Counted from the first letter of the stretch, positions 52,979-63,682 are shown. The stretch: DNA of 64,000 nt from Rebecca billardiae RCC1528 (GCA_965240325.2 OZ251230.1:2356001-2420000), one strand, 5' to 3'. Numbers and translations are program-made. The notes: generated by a model not told the origin, from the letters alone.

Positions 52979-54889
52979 ATGGCGGATTCGACGACTAGCC
53001 CTGCGGTCAGGCTCCTCTTACGCAAGTCGGCGCGTGGGGACGCGCGTGCGACGTTCCTTCTGGCGCGGCGGGCTGAGGATGGCGAGGGCATCGCACAGGA
53101 CCACCGCGAAGCCTTTCGCCTGTACACCCTCGCCGCTGAGCGCAGCTTTGCAGATGCGCAGACGAAGATGGGCCACATCTACGTGAACGGCGCGCTTGGG
53201 CAGCCAAAGGACCTCGAGGCAGCAGCGCGCTGGTACCGGCTGGCGGCCGAGCAGGGCTACGCTCCGGCGCAGTGCAATCTGGGCCTGCAGTACGCACACG
53301 GCAAGGGCGTGCCGCAGGACTGGGGCGAGGCTGTGCGCTGGTTCCGGCTGGCGGCCGAGCAGGGTTACGCTCAGGCGCAGTGCAATCTGGGCGTGCGGTA
53401 CGCACAAGGCGAGGGCGTGCCGCAGGACTGGGGCGAGGCGGTGCGCTGGTTCCGGCTGGCGGCCGAGCAGGGCCACGCACTCGCGCAGTGCAATCTGGGC
53501 CTGCAGTACGCACAAGGCGAGGGCGTGCCGCAGGACTGGGGCGAGGCGGTGCGCTGGTTCCGGCTGGCGGCCGAGCAGGGCGACGCGCAGGCGCAGTGCA
53601 ATCTGGGCGTGCAGTACGCACACGGCAAGGGCGTGCCGCAGGACTGGGGCGAGGCGGTGCGCTGGTTCCGGCTGGCGGCCGAGCAGGGTTACGCTCAGGC
53701 GCAGTGCAATCTGGGCGTGCGGTACGCACGAGGCGAGGGCGTGCCGCAGGACTGGGGCGAGGCGGTGCGCTGGTTCCGGCTGGCAGCCGAGCAGGGCTAC
53801 GCTCAGGCGCAGTGCAATCTGGGCGTGCGGTACGCACGAGGCGAGGGCGTGCCGCAGGACTGGGGCGAGGCTGTGCGCTGGTTCCGGCTGGCAGCCGAGC
53901 AGGGCGACGCTCAGGCGCAGTGCCATCTGGGCGTGCGGTACGCACTAGGCGAGGGCGTGCCGCAGGACTGGGGCGAGGCTGTGCGCTGGTACCGGCTGGC
54001 GGCCGAGCAGGGCCACGCACTCGCGCAGTGCAATCTGGGCGTGCAGTACGCACGAGGCGAGAGCGTTCCGCAGGACTGGGGCGAGGCTGTGCGCTGGTAC
54101 CGGCTGGCGGCCGAGCAGGGCGACGCGCAGGCGCAGTGCAATCTGGGCGTGCGGTACGCACAAGGCGAGGGCGTGCCGCAGGACTGGGGCGAGGCGGTGC
54201 GCTGGTTCCGGCTGGCAGCCGAGCAGGGCTACGCTCAGGCGCAGTGCAATCTGGGCCTGCAGTACGCACAAGGCGAGGGCGTGCCGCAGGACTGGGGCGA
54301 GGCGGTGCGCTGGTACCGGCTGGCGGCCGAGCAGGGCCACGCACTCGCGCAGTGCAATCTGGGCGTGCAGTACGCACAAGGCGAGGGCGTGCCGCAGGAC
54401 TGGGGCGAGGCGGTGCGCTGGTTCCGGCTGGCGGCCGAGCAGGGCCACGCACTCGCGCAGTGCAATCTGGGCCTGCAGTACGCACAAGGCGAGGGCGTGC
54501 CGCAGGACTGGGGCGAGGCGGTGCGCTGGTTCCGGCTGGCTACTCAGGGAGGGAGCGCACATGGGCACATTCGGCTTGGAGCGCTGACGCTGCACGGCAC
54601 TGGAGTGGAGCGTGATGTGGAGGAGGCAGCTCGGCTGTTGCACCGTGGCCAAGAGCTCGATCCAGCCCTCGGAGACCGTGTACGCGAGGTCCTGGCCGTG
54701 GAGGCTGGAGAGCGTGACGTGGTCTCCACGTGCTGCATCGCCTGCGGACGGACAGGCCGTGGGCTCAAGAAGTGCGAGCGGTGCCATGTGGCGGTCTTCT
54801 GCTCGCGTGAGCACCTGCGCAGCTCGTGGAAGGTGCACAAGCCCCACTGCAACGCGTGGGCTTCGCAGTGCGATGAGGAGGCAAGGTGA
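52979..54889 (+). CDS. SEL1-repeat protein with C-terminal MYND zinc finger, copy B
   Basis: The frame encodes 636 residues with the same plan as copy A but twelve near-identical 36-residue units instead of ten. The order of unit variants also differs (units with YAHGKG and YALGEG occur only here). The MYND finger is intact (CCIACG, CERCHVAVFC, HKPHC). The tail is three residues shorter (DEEAR). Similarity to copy A begins about seven bases before the ATG and ends about 70 bases after the stop. The 5' flanks are unrelated, so this copy must have its own promoter. That promoter region is now cut by the transposon, which ends 75 bp before the ATG. Whether the gene is still expressed is open. 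Confidence 0.92.
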   Translation: MADSTTSPAVRLLLRKSARGDARATFLLARRAEDGEGIAQDHREAFRLYTLAAERSFADAQTKMGHIYVNGALGQPKDLEAAARWYRLAAEQGYAPAQCNLGLQYAHGKGVPQDWGEAVRWFRLAAEQGYAQAQCNLGVRYAQGEGVPQDWGEAVRWFRLAAEQGHALAQCNLGLQYAQGEGVPQDWGEAVRWFRLAAEQGDAQAQCNLGVQYAHGKGVPQDWGEAVRWFRLAAEQGYAQAQCNLGVRYARGEGVPQDWGEAVRWFRLAAEQGYAQAQCNLGVRYARGEGVPQDWGEAVRWFRLAAEQGDAQAQCHLGVRYALGEGVPQDWGEAVRWYRLAAEQGHALAQCNLGVQYARGESVPQDWGEAVRWYRLAAEQGDAQAQCNLGVRYAQGEGVPQDWGEAVRWFRLAAEQGYAQAQCNLGLQYAQGEGVPQDWGEAVRWYRLAAEQGHALAQCNLGVQYAQGEGVPQDWGEAVRWFRLAAEQGHALAQCNLGLQYAQGEGVPQDWGEAVRWFRLATQGGSAHGHIRLGALTLHGTGVERDVEEAARLLHRGQELDPALGDRVREVLAVEAGERDVVSTCCIACGRTGRGLKKCERCHVAVFCSREHLRSSWKVHKPHCNAWASQCDEEAR

Positions 54890-54901
54890 ACTTCGGACAC
54901 T

Positions 54902-55017
54902 ACAGTTTACTAAGAATAAGAGACGCACACAGCTCAGTATTCTCGGTTCTGGTAGTAGTGCCTAATCTCGCCTGCCTGAGCTGTGCATGCGTCTCTTATT
55001 CTTCGAGTAAACTGTAG
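54902..55017. repeat. Imperfect foldback sequence
   Basis: TACAGTTTACTAAGAATAAG and following bases to about 54938 match the reverse complement of 54978-55017 with a few small indels (GAATAAGAGACGCA and CACAGCTCAG are exact in both arms). The left arm belongs to the 3' region shared with copy A, so the right arm looks like an inverted duplication of the gene's own 3' end. Confidence 0.6.
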
Positions 55018-55022
55018 TTAGA

Positions 55023-55641
55023 GTGGAGCGCTCGTTGGACGGGCTTGACGCCGGTTTGGCGCCCGCGCGGCGAGGGCGACGACGGGCGCACACGGGGCAC
55101 GCGGCGGCGGGAAGCGCGCGATCTCGGCCGAGAACGGCACGGTCCGGACGCCTCTCGCCAGCCCGCGGACGCGCACCACGCCTCCTCCTCGCACGCTGCT
55201 AACTTGATCCGGGTAGTAAACGGTGGTTTTGCTGCCGACCAGCTCAAGTTCCACGGCTGGTCAAGGTTCGGCTTGCGACCTCGCCGCTGGTGCTTGCAAG
55301 AAGGTACACGAGTTGGTCGAACTCCCGCGCACCCGCTCTGCGCTCGTCGACGCCTTCTGAAGGTGACTCGGGGTGCATGCGGGGCAGTGGAATGCAGTGG
55401 TTCGGCGTTGCCTCTCAGTCGTCCAGCGCGCAGGCCATGTAGCGCGGGTGTGGTGCGCGCATGGCCCGGTCATTCGGTCGCGGCATGTCTGTCTGGGCTG
55501 CCCAAGGCCTGCCGCACCGCGAAGCGAGCGCTCAGGAGCGTGTGCCGAGCGTGCCAGCCCCGCCGAGATGGGGCACTTCGCTGGAAATGCGGGGTCAAGT
55601 TTGAAGTTCCACCCCCGCTCAAGTTCCAACGAGCGCTCCAC
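55023..55641. mobile_element. 619-bp element with 17-bp terminal inverted repeats
   Basis: GTGGAGCGCTCGTTGGA at 55023-55039 is exactly inverted at 55625-55641. No convincing target duplication flanks it. Inside, CTCAAGTTCCAC-type words recur at about 55242, 55603 and 55619. A 78-codon minus-strand frame (55254-55018) overlaps but is not recognisable. It may be a MITE-like non-autonomous element, or the repeat may be coincidental. Confidence 0.45.
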
Positions 55642-55686
55642 ACTTTCGATGGTGCCGATGGTCATTAGCTGACACCGTCGTGTCGG

Positions 55687-57030
55687 ATGGCCGGGCGCGC
55701 CGTCCTGTCGCCGTCAAGGGCTCGCACGCACCGCACGCGGTGCGGGCTGCTGCTATGGGCGTCAGCGCTGCTGAGCACGGTGGACTCGCGCTCGCCCACG
55801 CTCGCGCACGCGAGAGAGACGAGCGCGCTCTGCGCCGATCAGCCCGCGGTCGAGCCGCTCGTGTGCGGCGCGATCGCCTTCCGGCACATCCCGAAGACGG
55901 GCGGCACGACGATGCGCGAGGGCTTCCTGGGGATGAGTGCGTGCGGTGCGGCGTCGTGGACGTACGTCGAGGGGTACAGGGGCGCCGCCATGACCACAGC
56001 GATCATGAAGGGCCGACTCAACCGCCGCTTCCAGAACAAGAGCACGGGGCGGTCCATTGAGCGCGCCGTGCGGCTCAGCGCGCGGCTCAGGGAGCTGCGC
56101 CTCACTCGCATCGCGCCGGCCGACTGCGCGGCGGCGGACGGTGGCCTAGGGCTGATCCCACGCATGATCATCGAGAGCCACGCCGAGCAACCCAGCTGGA
56201 CTCACTACCGGCGCACGCTGCCCGCCGCGCGCGCCGCGTGGCCTCGCTGCCGCTTCGTGACTGTCGCGATTGTTCGTGAGCCGCTTGCGCACGTGGTCTC
56301 AGAGTGGGCGTACTTCCAAAACGTCCAGCGCAAGTACCCGCGGTTTGCGGACTACCTGGCCGGGGGCGAGCTCACGCAGGCTGGGTACCTGCGCCCCGAC
56401 CTGCATGCCGACCCGCGCGCCCTCCGAGCCGAGATTGAATCTGAGCTGTCTGCGGGCACGCTGCTGCTCGGTGTGTTCGAGGAGTTTGCGTCGTCGGTGC
56501 TCGCGCTCGCGCACGAGCTCGGCGTGCCGTGGGCGTGGCACGTGCTCTCGGCGAGGCCGAAGCTGAGCGACACGCCCGACGCGCTGCGCAGGCAGGCGCA
56601 CGCAGAGCTAAACGACTCGTCCGTGCGCGCGCGCGCGGAGGCGCGGCTCGGGGTGGATCGCTGGCTGTATGCGAGAGCGCGCGCCGCGCTCGAGCCGCTG
56701 TTGCGGCGGCACGTGCGCGTGGGCGTGCGAGGCGCGCGCAGCCCGCCCAAGGCACGGTGTCGGCGGGAGTGGGTGGGGCGCACGTATCGCCAGATCGCGG
56801 CCGACCTGCGCGGCCAGCTCGCGGGCGTACGCGGACACGGCAGCCCACAGCCCGGCGGTCCCATGGCGGGCATGGGGCGGCGCGCATGGCTGCACCACAA
56901 GCTTCGGCCGGCTGCTGTGGAGTACGTGATCGCGCACCAGCTGGACATGTGCGAGCGGCAGCCCTCGCCCGCGTGCGCGGCGGTCGCGCCCAGCCTCGAG
57001 CAGCTCGGCCCGGGCGTGCGCTGGCCATAG
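55687..57030 (+). CDS. Sulfotransferase of the carbohydrate 2-O type (Sulfotransfer_2-like)
   Basis: The frame encodes 447 residues. An N-terminal hydrophobic segment (GLLLWASALLSTVDS) would anchor the protein as type II in the Golgi. FRHIPKTGGTTMREGF is the PAPS 5'-phosphosulfate loop of heparan/chondroitin-type sulfotransferases, and FVTVAIVREPLAHVVSEWAYF holds the 3'-phosphate site (R-x-P and S). YLRPDLHADPRAL and LLLGVFEEFASSVLAL follow as in the family. The C-terminal quarter is Arg-rich. It probably sulfates a surface polysaccharide. Its family differs from that of the enzyme at 28178-29449. Confidence 0.87.
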   Translation: MAGRAVLSPSRARTHRTRCGLLLWASALLSTVDSRSPTLAHARETSALCADQPAVEPLVCGAIAFRHIPKTGGTTMREGFLGMSACGAASWTYVEGYRGAAMTTAIMKGRLNRRFQNKSTGRSIERAVRLSARLRELRLTRIAPADCAAADGGLGLIPRMIIESHAEQPSWTHYRRTLPAARAAWPRCRFVTVAIVREPLAHVVSEWAYFQNVQRKYPRFADYLAGGELTQAGYLRPDLHADPRALRAEIESELSAGTLLLGVFEEFASSVLALAHELGVPWAWHVLSARPKLSDTPDALRRQAHAELNDSSVRARAEARLGVDRWLYARARAALEPLLRRHVRVGVRGARSPPKARCRREWVGRTYRQIAADLRGQLAGVRGHGSPQPGGPMAGMGRRAWLHHKLRPAAVEYVIAHQLDMCERQPSPACAAVAPSLEQLGPGVRWP

Positions 57031-57555
57031 CTGAGTACTCGCCGTCGTAGCATCAGTGCCATCAGTCAGCAGCGCAGGCGCAGCAGCGTAGTCGGTAGTG
57101 TCAGTCATCGTCCCGTCACTACTCACTCGGTCTCCGACGGTCTCGCCTCGATCTCGCGGTCAATAACTCATTGACCGAACGGAGCAGTAGTGATGTATAG
57201 TCATCATCACCGCGATGTGCTGCGCGGATATATATTTATTAATATATGTCGGACCCGTGTCCCGTCACCGTGCGGAGTCCGCCGAACGCGACGACGACCT
57301 ACCTGCGCGCTGCTGCTCATAATTGAGGCTGCGAGCTTCCGATATAGCGCAGGCGATAGTTCAACTTCATATCATGCGTGCTCGATCGCAGGCGGTGCAG
57401 CGGTGCTGGCCGGCGCGGCCCGAGGCCCGCATCAGCTCGGCCCGCGTGACTCACGGTGTCTGTCTCACGTCTCACCGGGCGCGGGAGGCGAGTGCCGGAG
57501 CCCGGATGGCGGAGTGAGCCCACTGAGCCGGCGCAATTCATGCTGAGCTCGTCAG

Positions 57556-57586
<31 letters not shown>

Positions 57587-57756
57587 CATGTGTCGATGGG
57601 ACTCGCGCATGAGCCGGCGCAGCCCGCGGCGCTCGGTCCTCGGAGACGAGTAGGCGGCGGCGGCGGCGACTCGACTTGACTGAATCACTCCGACGCGGCG
57701 GTTGGCGGTGGCCCCGCGGCCCGCTGAGGCGACGCGTCGATGATCCGTCTGCGCAT
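57031..57756. other. Convergent intergenic region with AT/GA microsatellite
   Basis: 726 bp with no gene seen. It includes GGATATATATTTATTAATATATG near 57227 and a (TA)n(GA)n run at about 57555-57586. The plus-strand sulfotransferase and the minus-strand RGG gene both end into it. Confidence 0.45.
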
Positions 57757-60524
57757 TCAGGCCTGAGCCGGCGGCGCGAGGCGGTGGACCGTGTGCCGAG
57801 CGACTGAGCCGTCGGCGCGCATCGTCTGCAGCATGCCTGGCTCGCACCCTTCGAGCCCGACGCACACGCAGCCGCTCGCGCTCGAGCTCGCGAGGCCGAG
57901 CACCTCGGTCCACGCGAGGTCGATGGCATCGATGAGCTTGGTGATGAGCGGCAGCGAGCTGCGCGGCGGCGCGAGCGGGCGGCGGCGCGGCGCGTCGCGG
58001 GGCCGAGCGGGCGCACGACGCGTGAGCTGGGAGTGCGAGCGCGCGCACGCAGCTGCGCGCGCGCGGCGCGCGCACCGCGAGCCCACGCGGCGGATGAGCA
58101 CGAGAAGTGCGCGCTGGCAGAAGGGCATCATCGTCACTCGCAGGTTGCCCAGTAGCTCGGTGAGCGACTGCGACTTGACGTTGACGGGGTCGCGCGCCTG
58201 GATGGCCTTCAGCTTCGTCACCTGCGCCTCGGTGAGCTGCACGCCGAAGGCGCGGGCGAGCTCGTCGGCGAACGGGGTGTAGTCCTCGTCGGTCCACGCC
58301 GAGGCGTTCAGCTCGACGATGTCGGCCGAGCTGAAGCCTAGCGTGCCTAGCACGCGCGACGTCGGCGTGTTGGTGGGGACAGACCACACCCAGCCCTCCT
58401 CGACGCCGGCGCCGGCGCCGCCGGCGTCGGCGGCTGCGCCGCCGGCCGCGCTGCCGGCGAGCGCCATGCCGCCGGCGCCGCCGCCGTCCGCGGCGGCGAA
58501 CGTGGGGCCCTTGCGGGCGGCTGGCTGCGGCATCCCGCTCGTCGCGGGGCCGCCCTGAGCCTGCAGGGCGTGCAGGGCGGCGGAGCGCGGCGAGGGCAGG
58601 CGGGAGGCGTGAGAGGGTGTGGGCGCGCGGCCGGCAAGCGCGCGCGCGCGCGGCGGTGGCGCAGCGCCAGATGCGCGCGGCGTGCGCGTACCGAGTGCAT
58701 GCCGCCCGACTGGGCATGCTCGCCGAAGCCCGCGGCCGAGCACGCCGGCTCGGCACGCCCCAGGGCGGCCATGCTGGCGGGTGGGGCTCCGGAGAAGTCG
58801 GTTCGCGCGCCAAGCGCTCCTGGCTGCTGCCCCGGCTGCAGGCCGCCCGCCCTGCCGGCTGCGCCCGCCATGGGCGCCGAGGTGGGCACGCCCTGCTGCC
58901 GCGCGGGGCGGCGCTCCTCCGCCATGCTTGCCGTCGGCCTCAGCCCCTCTGCGCCGATCATCCTTACCATGTCCCAGCTGCCTGCGTTCGGGGCCGAGAC
59001 GACAGTCGATGTCGTCCAGCCGTCACTCGCGCCGCGCGCGAGCTGCGGCGCGGTGGCGTGCGCCGAGGGGCGCGCGCAGGAGGTGGCGTAGTGCGGCGAG
59101 AACTCGGCCGTGAGCGGGCCGCCCATCGCCGAGCCCGAAGCAGTGCCGCCGCCGGCGCGGGCAGCCATGGGCTCCGAGCTGGCGCCGCGGCCGCCGCCGA
59201 ACCCGCCGGCCATCGCGGCGGCGGCTGCTGAGCTCGTGCAGAGGCCGCCGCGCCCACGGCCGTCCGCGGGGCCCGCGCTCACGCCCGCGCCGCGGCCACG
59301 CCCGCGCCCACGCCCGGCGCCGTCGGCGCCGCCGTCCAGCTGCCTCTGCTGCTGCTGCTGTGCAGCCCAGCTCGCCTCGGCTGAGCCTGCCATCTGCTGC
59401 TGCATGTTGTGCTGCATCCCCGCAGCGGCATAGTCGGCCGCAGCCCACTTGCCCCCAGGGTCCGTCGGCCAGTGGGTGCTGAGCCGGGCGCCGGCGAGGG
59501 GCGGCTGCTGCGCGCCCGGCTGCACCGTCACCTCGCGGAAGAGCGCCTGCTGCTGCGGCGGCGGCGGCGGCGGCGGCTGCTGGCTCAGAGGTACGAACGC
59601 CTTGGCGTGCGCGGCGAGCCCGCGGCCGCCGCCGCCGCCGCCGCCGCCGAAGCCGAGGGCGCCTCCCCGCCCACGGCCGCCGGCAGGGTAGGCCGGGCGC
59701 TGCATCGCCTCGGGCGGCACCATCCCGCCCGCCGCCGGCCCCGCGTGCAGCCCCGCGCCCGCCGCGTACGGCGGGATGGCGTAGGGCATGCCAGGTGTGA
59801 AGCCCGCCGCGGCCGACGCGCCCAGCGGGTTGTGCAGGAAGTGGCCCGGCGGGAACGCACCCTGCGGCACGGCTGTGCGGCCGCCCGGGACGAGCGGGCC
59901 GCCGCGGCCCATCCCGTCGCGCCCGCGCCCGCGGCCCCGACCCCGCCCGCGGCCGCGACCGTCATCGTCGCCCATCATGCCAAAGCCGCCTCCGCCTGGC
60001 ATGAACGGTCGCGCGCCTCGCGGCGCGGGCGCCATGGACGGCGTGGCCTCGGCGAAGAGGACGGAGTCGAGGTCGTCGGCGGCGAAGCGGCGCGACATCG
60101 GCCCCTGGTTCCCCGCCTTGCGCACGTCGACGCCGCCCCCGCGCCCGCCGCCGCGGCCGGCGCGCGAGGATGTCGACTGGCGCGTGCCGGCCATGTCCAG
60201 CGCGTCCAAGTGGCTGTGCCGGCCGCCGCGGCCACCCCCTCGGCCCTGCACCGGGAGCATGGGGGGCGCCATCATCTGCCGCGGGTCCGGGCGCACGATG
60301 GCCGGCTGCTGCTGTGCCTGCTGCTGCTGCTGCTGCTGCCGCAGCCGTTCCTCGAGCACGTTGAGCGTCTGCCGCAGGGAGGCCACCTCCTGGTTCTTCC
60401 GCTGCTGCAGCTTGGACTCGAGGTTCTGCAGCGTGCGCTTGAGCTCGTCGACCTGGTCGTGCGGCTTCTCCGGGCGCTTGCTGCCCCCGGCGCCACCGCG
60501 GCCACCGCCGCGGCCAGATGGCAT
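57757..60524 (-). CDS. RGG/glycine-rich protein with conserved-looking C-terminal domain
   Basis: There are three exons: 60524-58692, 58560-58076 and 57958-57757. The GT-AG introns (58691-58561 in phase 0 and 58075-57959 in phase 2) join in frame and give 839 residues. After MPSGRGGGRGGAGG comes a short coiled coil (QVDELKRTLQNLESKLQQRK) and a Gln run, then about 450 residues of RGG, GRGRGRG and Pro/Gly/Met-rich sequence, typical of RNA-binding, phase-separating proteins. The C-terminal 160 residues are ordered: WVWSVPTNTPTSRVLGTLGF, FADELARAFGVQLTEAQV, LLGNLRVTMMPFCQRALLVL. I do not recognise this domain. RNA metabolism is inferred from the RGG content only. Confidence 0.75.
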
Positions 60525-60778
60525 GGCAGAGTGGTCGCGCTTTTGCGAGCGAGCGAACGCGTCCGAGGTGGCCCGGCTGCGGCGGTGCTCCCGTGTCCGG
60601 TGCGCACACCGCGCTAAACACCGGACAGGTCGCAGATTGTTTTCGTTTTCCGATGATCCGATTTTACCGTCACACACAAGAGCACCGAGCAGGAATATGG
60701 CGAGTCAGAGCTTGGCGACCGACGCAGACCACATTGACAACGGTGACAGTCGACTGACCGACGCCGGGCTTGCGTCGT

Positions 60779-62037
60779 TCACATACTGTGCACGTGGAAG
60801 TTCTCCAGCCGGACGAGCAGGCGCTCGTCCGACACGCCAGACCGCGCTCCGCGCGTCGTAGCGGAGGTGAAGGTCGCGGCCGAGCCATGCGTGCCAGGCT
60901 GACTCCCAGGCTGAGCCGTCGCCGGGGCCGGAGGTGTCTCATCACGGACCACGTGCACGCCGAGCCGGTCGCCAGAGTACAACACGACGCGTGCGCGCCG
61001 CCCGTTCCACTGCGTGGCGCTTCTCAGCCCGACCAGCGTGCCCTCAGTCCCCGGGGTCGCCCAGTCCGCCGCGACGCACCGCGGGATGACGTTGTCGCGC
61101 CACGCGTCCACGAGCGCGCTGAACGCATCTCCCGCGTACGCGCGCGCCACGAGCACGCCGGCGAGGAGCAGCGCGGCCGCTCGCATCCGCGCGAAGCGCG
61201 GGAAGCCCGCGTGCGCGGCGACCGACCACGCCGCCGAGCCGTCGAGCGTGCCCGCGTGCCGCAGGAAGCGCACGGCCAGCTCGGGCACGGGGTTGGACGG
61301 ATTGACGAAATTGGCGTAGCAGAGGTGCCCCGCGCCGAACGCCCTGAAGGCGACGCCCACGGCGGGGTCGGCGCCGCCGGCCGGGTCCTGCACGCACCGC
61401 TCCTCGGGCGGCACGCCTCCGAGGAAGGTCTGCTTCGTGTAGTAGCCAAGCGCGGACAGCGGCTCGTGCGGGGGCAGCGGGCTCGCTCCGCCAAAGCAGC
61501 GCGCGATCCGCTGCGCGTTGCCCGCGGGCGGGCGCTGATCGCACCGTGTGTACGACTTGAAGTGCCACGCGCTTCCGAACAGGCGCGCGAGCACGCGGAT
61601 GCCGCCCGTCTCGCCGCCCTCGGCGAAGGAGGCGTTGCTCGAGAGCACGCACAGGGCCCCGCCCTTGCGCACAAAGTTGACCAGGGCCTCGCCCACCTCC
61701 TTCTCCACCGCCAACTCCGCGCCGCTCAGGTCGGAGAGCAGGACCGCTCCAAACGCGCCGCTCAGGATGTGTCGCGCACGGCGGCCGCCGCGGAGGGCGA
61801 GGCGCCCTCCCGAAAGTCGATGACGGTCGGGCGCAGGCGGTACGCACTCCACAGCGCTCGCTGCCGCTGCACGGCATCGAGCTCCTCCGTGGGCTCCGGG
61901 CCGAGCCATGACGTCACCCACTCCGTCCGCTCGTTTTCCATCCGCCGGTCCTGGTCGCCCATGACGGCGCGCGTGAGCCAGCTCTCGTCCAGGAGATCCT
62001 GTAGGCCGTCGACAACGAGCACATGGCGCGTGTGCAT
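60779..62037 (-). CDS. Glutamine-amidotransferase/ThuA-like protein with a probable frameshift
   Basis: The ATG at 62037 opens a frame (MHTRHVLVVDGLQDLLDE, ALWSAYRLRPTVIDFREG) that closes at 61762. A second frame then carries the sense from about 61770 to the stop at 60779 (LSGAFGAVLLSDLSGAELAV, VNFVRKGGALCVLSSN, GYYTKQTFLGGVP, FGAGHLCYANFVN). No GT-AG intron fits the joint. A single missing base near 61766, between GCGCGAC and ACATCC, would join the frames. The alternation of hydrophobic strands with GGALCVLSS and a late His fits a class I amidotransferase-like fold, but only weakly. A hydrophobic segment (MRAAALLLAGVLVARAYAG) begins at about 61185, so the last 135 codons could be a separate secreted protein. 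The gene is head to head with the GT8-like gene. Confidence 0.5.
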
Positions 62038-62158
62038 CGCGCTTGTGCGGCCGCGGCCGGCCGCCGCGGGGCTCGGGAGCTGTGGACGCGACGACGGGCG
62101 GCCGAAGGCCGACGCCCACCGCCAAGGACGCCGCTGTCGCGAATCGTCCACGACGCCG

Positions 62159-63313
62159 ATGCGGCAGCAGCCCGAGAGTGCGATGGACGTGGAGGGGGAT
62201 GAAGAGCACGGGCTCCTCGCCGGGCGTCGGATCACGCTGGCGCCGAGCAACGGCCGCGGCAAGGCAGGCGTGGTCGTCGCCGGCATCGCAGTGCTCACAC
62301 TCGTGAGCTATCTCGCCCTGGGGACAGACACGCTGGCGACAGACGGCGTGGACGATGTAGCGGACGCACCGGAGCTCCCGACCGTCCTCGGCCCTCATGA
62401 GCGCGTGGACGGCTTCGTGCTGGGCTGCATGATGCAAGAGCCCACCAACACACGCGCCGCCAGTCTCTGCATGACGTCCGTGTGCACGCTGCTGGCAACC
62501 ACCAACCCGGACCACGTCGTCGTGATGCTCGACGAGCTGATGGAGGCGGCCATCGGCGAGACGCTCAGACTCAACGGCATCCACCTCTTCCGCACCCCGG
62601 ACGTGAACACCAGCACCATCGTGCGCGAGGGCTCCCAATGGCCGGATTTCTCCAAAATGCCAAAGCGCAAGATTCCCATCGAGGTCTACTCGGCGAAGAA
62701 GTACTACGCGTGGACGTTGCTGCAGTTCAACAGGCTGGTCTACGTCGACGGCACGGACACCCGCTTCCAGCGGAACGCCTCGGGCATGCTCTACCTGGCC
62801 GAGCCGTTCGCCGCCGTGACCAGCGCGGCGCCACAGCCGCGCTGCCCGGGGTACTTCAACAACGGCGCGCTGCTCCTCAGGCCGGGCCTGGCGGGGTTCC
62901 ACGCGCTCATGTCGACGTACTTCCAGGGCAACTTCACGTACTGCGGCGGCAGCGGGGGTCACCTCGACGACCAGGACCCAATGATCAGCGTCGCGCTCAC
63001 GGGCGTGCTCGGCCCCGTCCACGAGTGGCCGTGTGGTTTCAACTACCGCTCATGGAAGTCGCAGGTGCACTGCCCGCGGCGCGTGGTCGAGCATCACAGC
63101 TACTCGGACGACGCGATGGGCGACTGGCCCGATCGCGCGCGGGACGGCCGGTGTCGCCCTTCGCCGCCTCGCACGCGCCTGCCCGTGCTCTGCCCCGCCC
63201 AGGTCGCACCGCACGCGCTCGCGAAGAAGTGGACTCGGGATGGCTATGACGCGTCCACGGAACATCGGCAACGACGCGCGTGCGCTGACTACTATGGCTA
63301 CTCGCTCAGCTGA
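62159..63313 (+). CDS. Glycogenin-like GT8 glycosyltransferase, type II membrane protein
   Basis: The ATG at 62159 gives 384 residues, with 62183 as alternative. The frame continues far upstream, but only as antisense of the neighbouring gene. A single signal anchor (VVVAGIAVLTLVSYLALG) lies after about 40 cytosolic residues, so Golgi lumen is expected. The catalytic part shows VDGFVLGCM, VVVMLDELM, YYAWTLLQFNRLVYVDGTDT (the D-x-D region written D-G-T-D), CPGYFNNGALLLRPG and DDQDPMISVAL. This is the order of glycogenin and other GT8 enzymes. The C-terminus keeps His pairs (VEHHSYSDD) as possible metal ligands. The donor and acceptor sugars are unknown. Confidence 0.8.
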   Translation: MRQQPESAMDVEGDEEHGLLAGRRITLAPSNGRGKAGVVVAGIAVLTLVSYLALGTDTLATDGVDDVADAPELPTVLGPHERVDGFVLGCMMQEPTNTRAASLCMTSVCTLLATTNPDHVVVMLDELMEAAIGETLRLNGIHLFRTPDVNTSTIVREGSQWPDFSKMPKRKIPIEVYSAKKYYAWTLLQFNRLVYVDGTDTRFQRNASGMLYLAEPFAAVTSAAPQPRCPGYFNNGALLLRPGLAGFHALMSTYFQGNFTYCGGSGGHLDDQDPMISVALTGVLGPVHEWPCGFNYRSWKSQVHCPRRVVEHHSYSDDAMGDWPDRARDGRCRPSPPRTRLPVLCPAQVAPHALAKKWTRDGYDASTEHRQRRACADYYGYSLS

Positions 63314-63532
63314 TGCTGCTGAGGACGAGCGTAGTCGTCGAGCAGCGTCACCGGGCGGCTGATGACGACGACTACGTTAGATAGATATAATAGTACGCGT
63401 GCTTCACAGGCCGCGCGCCCCATATACTACTGATAACCGTCGGATGTGATCAGAATGACGATTAACGCGCAGCAGTATAGGGCAGCGGGCTCCGAGCGGC
63501 GCCGTCCCGCCTCCCGGGCGTCCGCTGTACAG

Positions 63533-63594
<62 letters not shown>

Positions 63595-63598
63595 TATA

Positions 63599-63682
<84 letters not shown>

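Noticed and set aside
60770-62158. Long upstream extension of the plus-strand GT8-like gene
   Set aside because: It is antisense to the amidotransferase-like gene and reads as Arg/Ala-rich sequence. The signal anchor and glycosyltransferase sense begin only after 62159.
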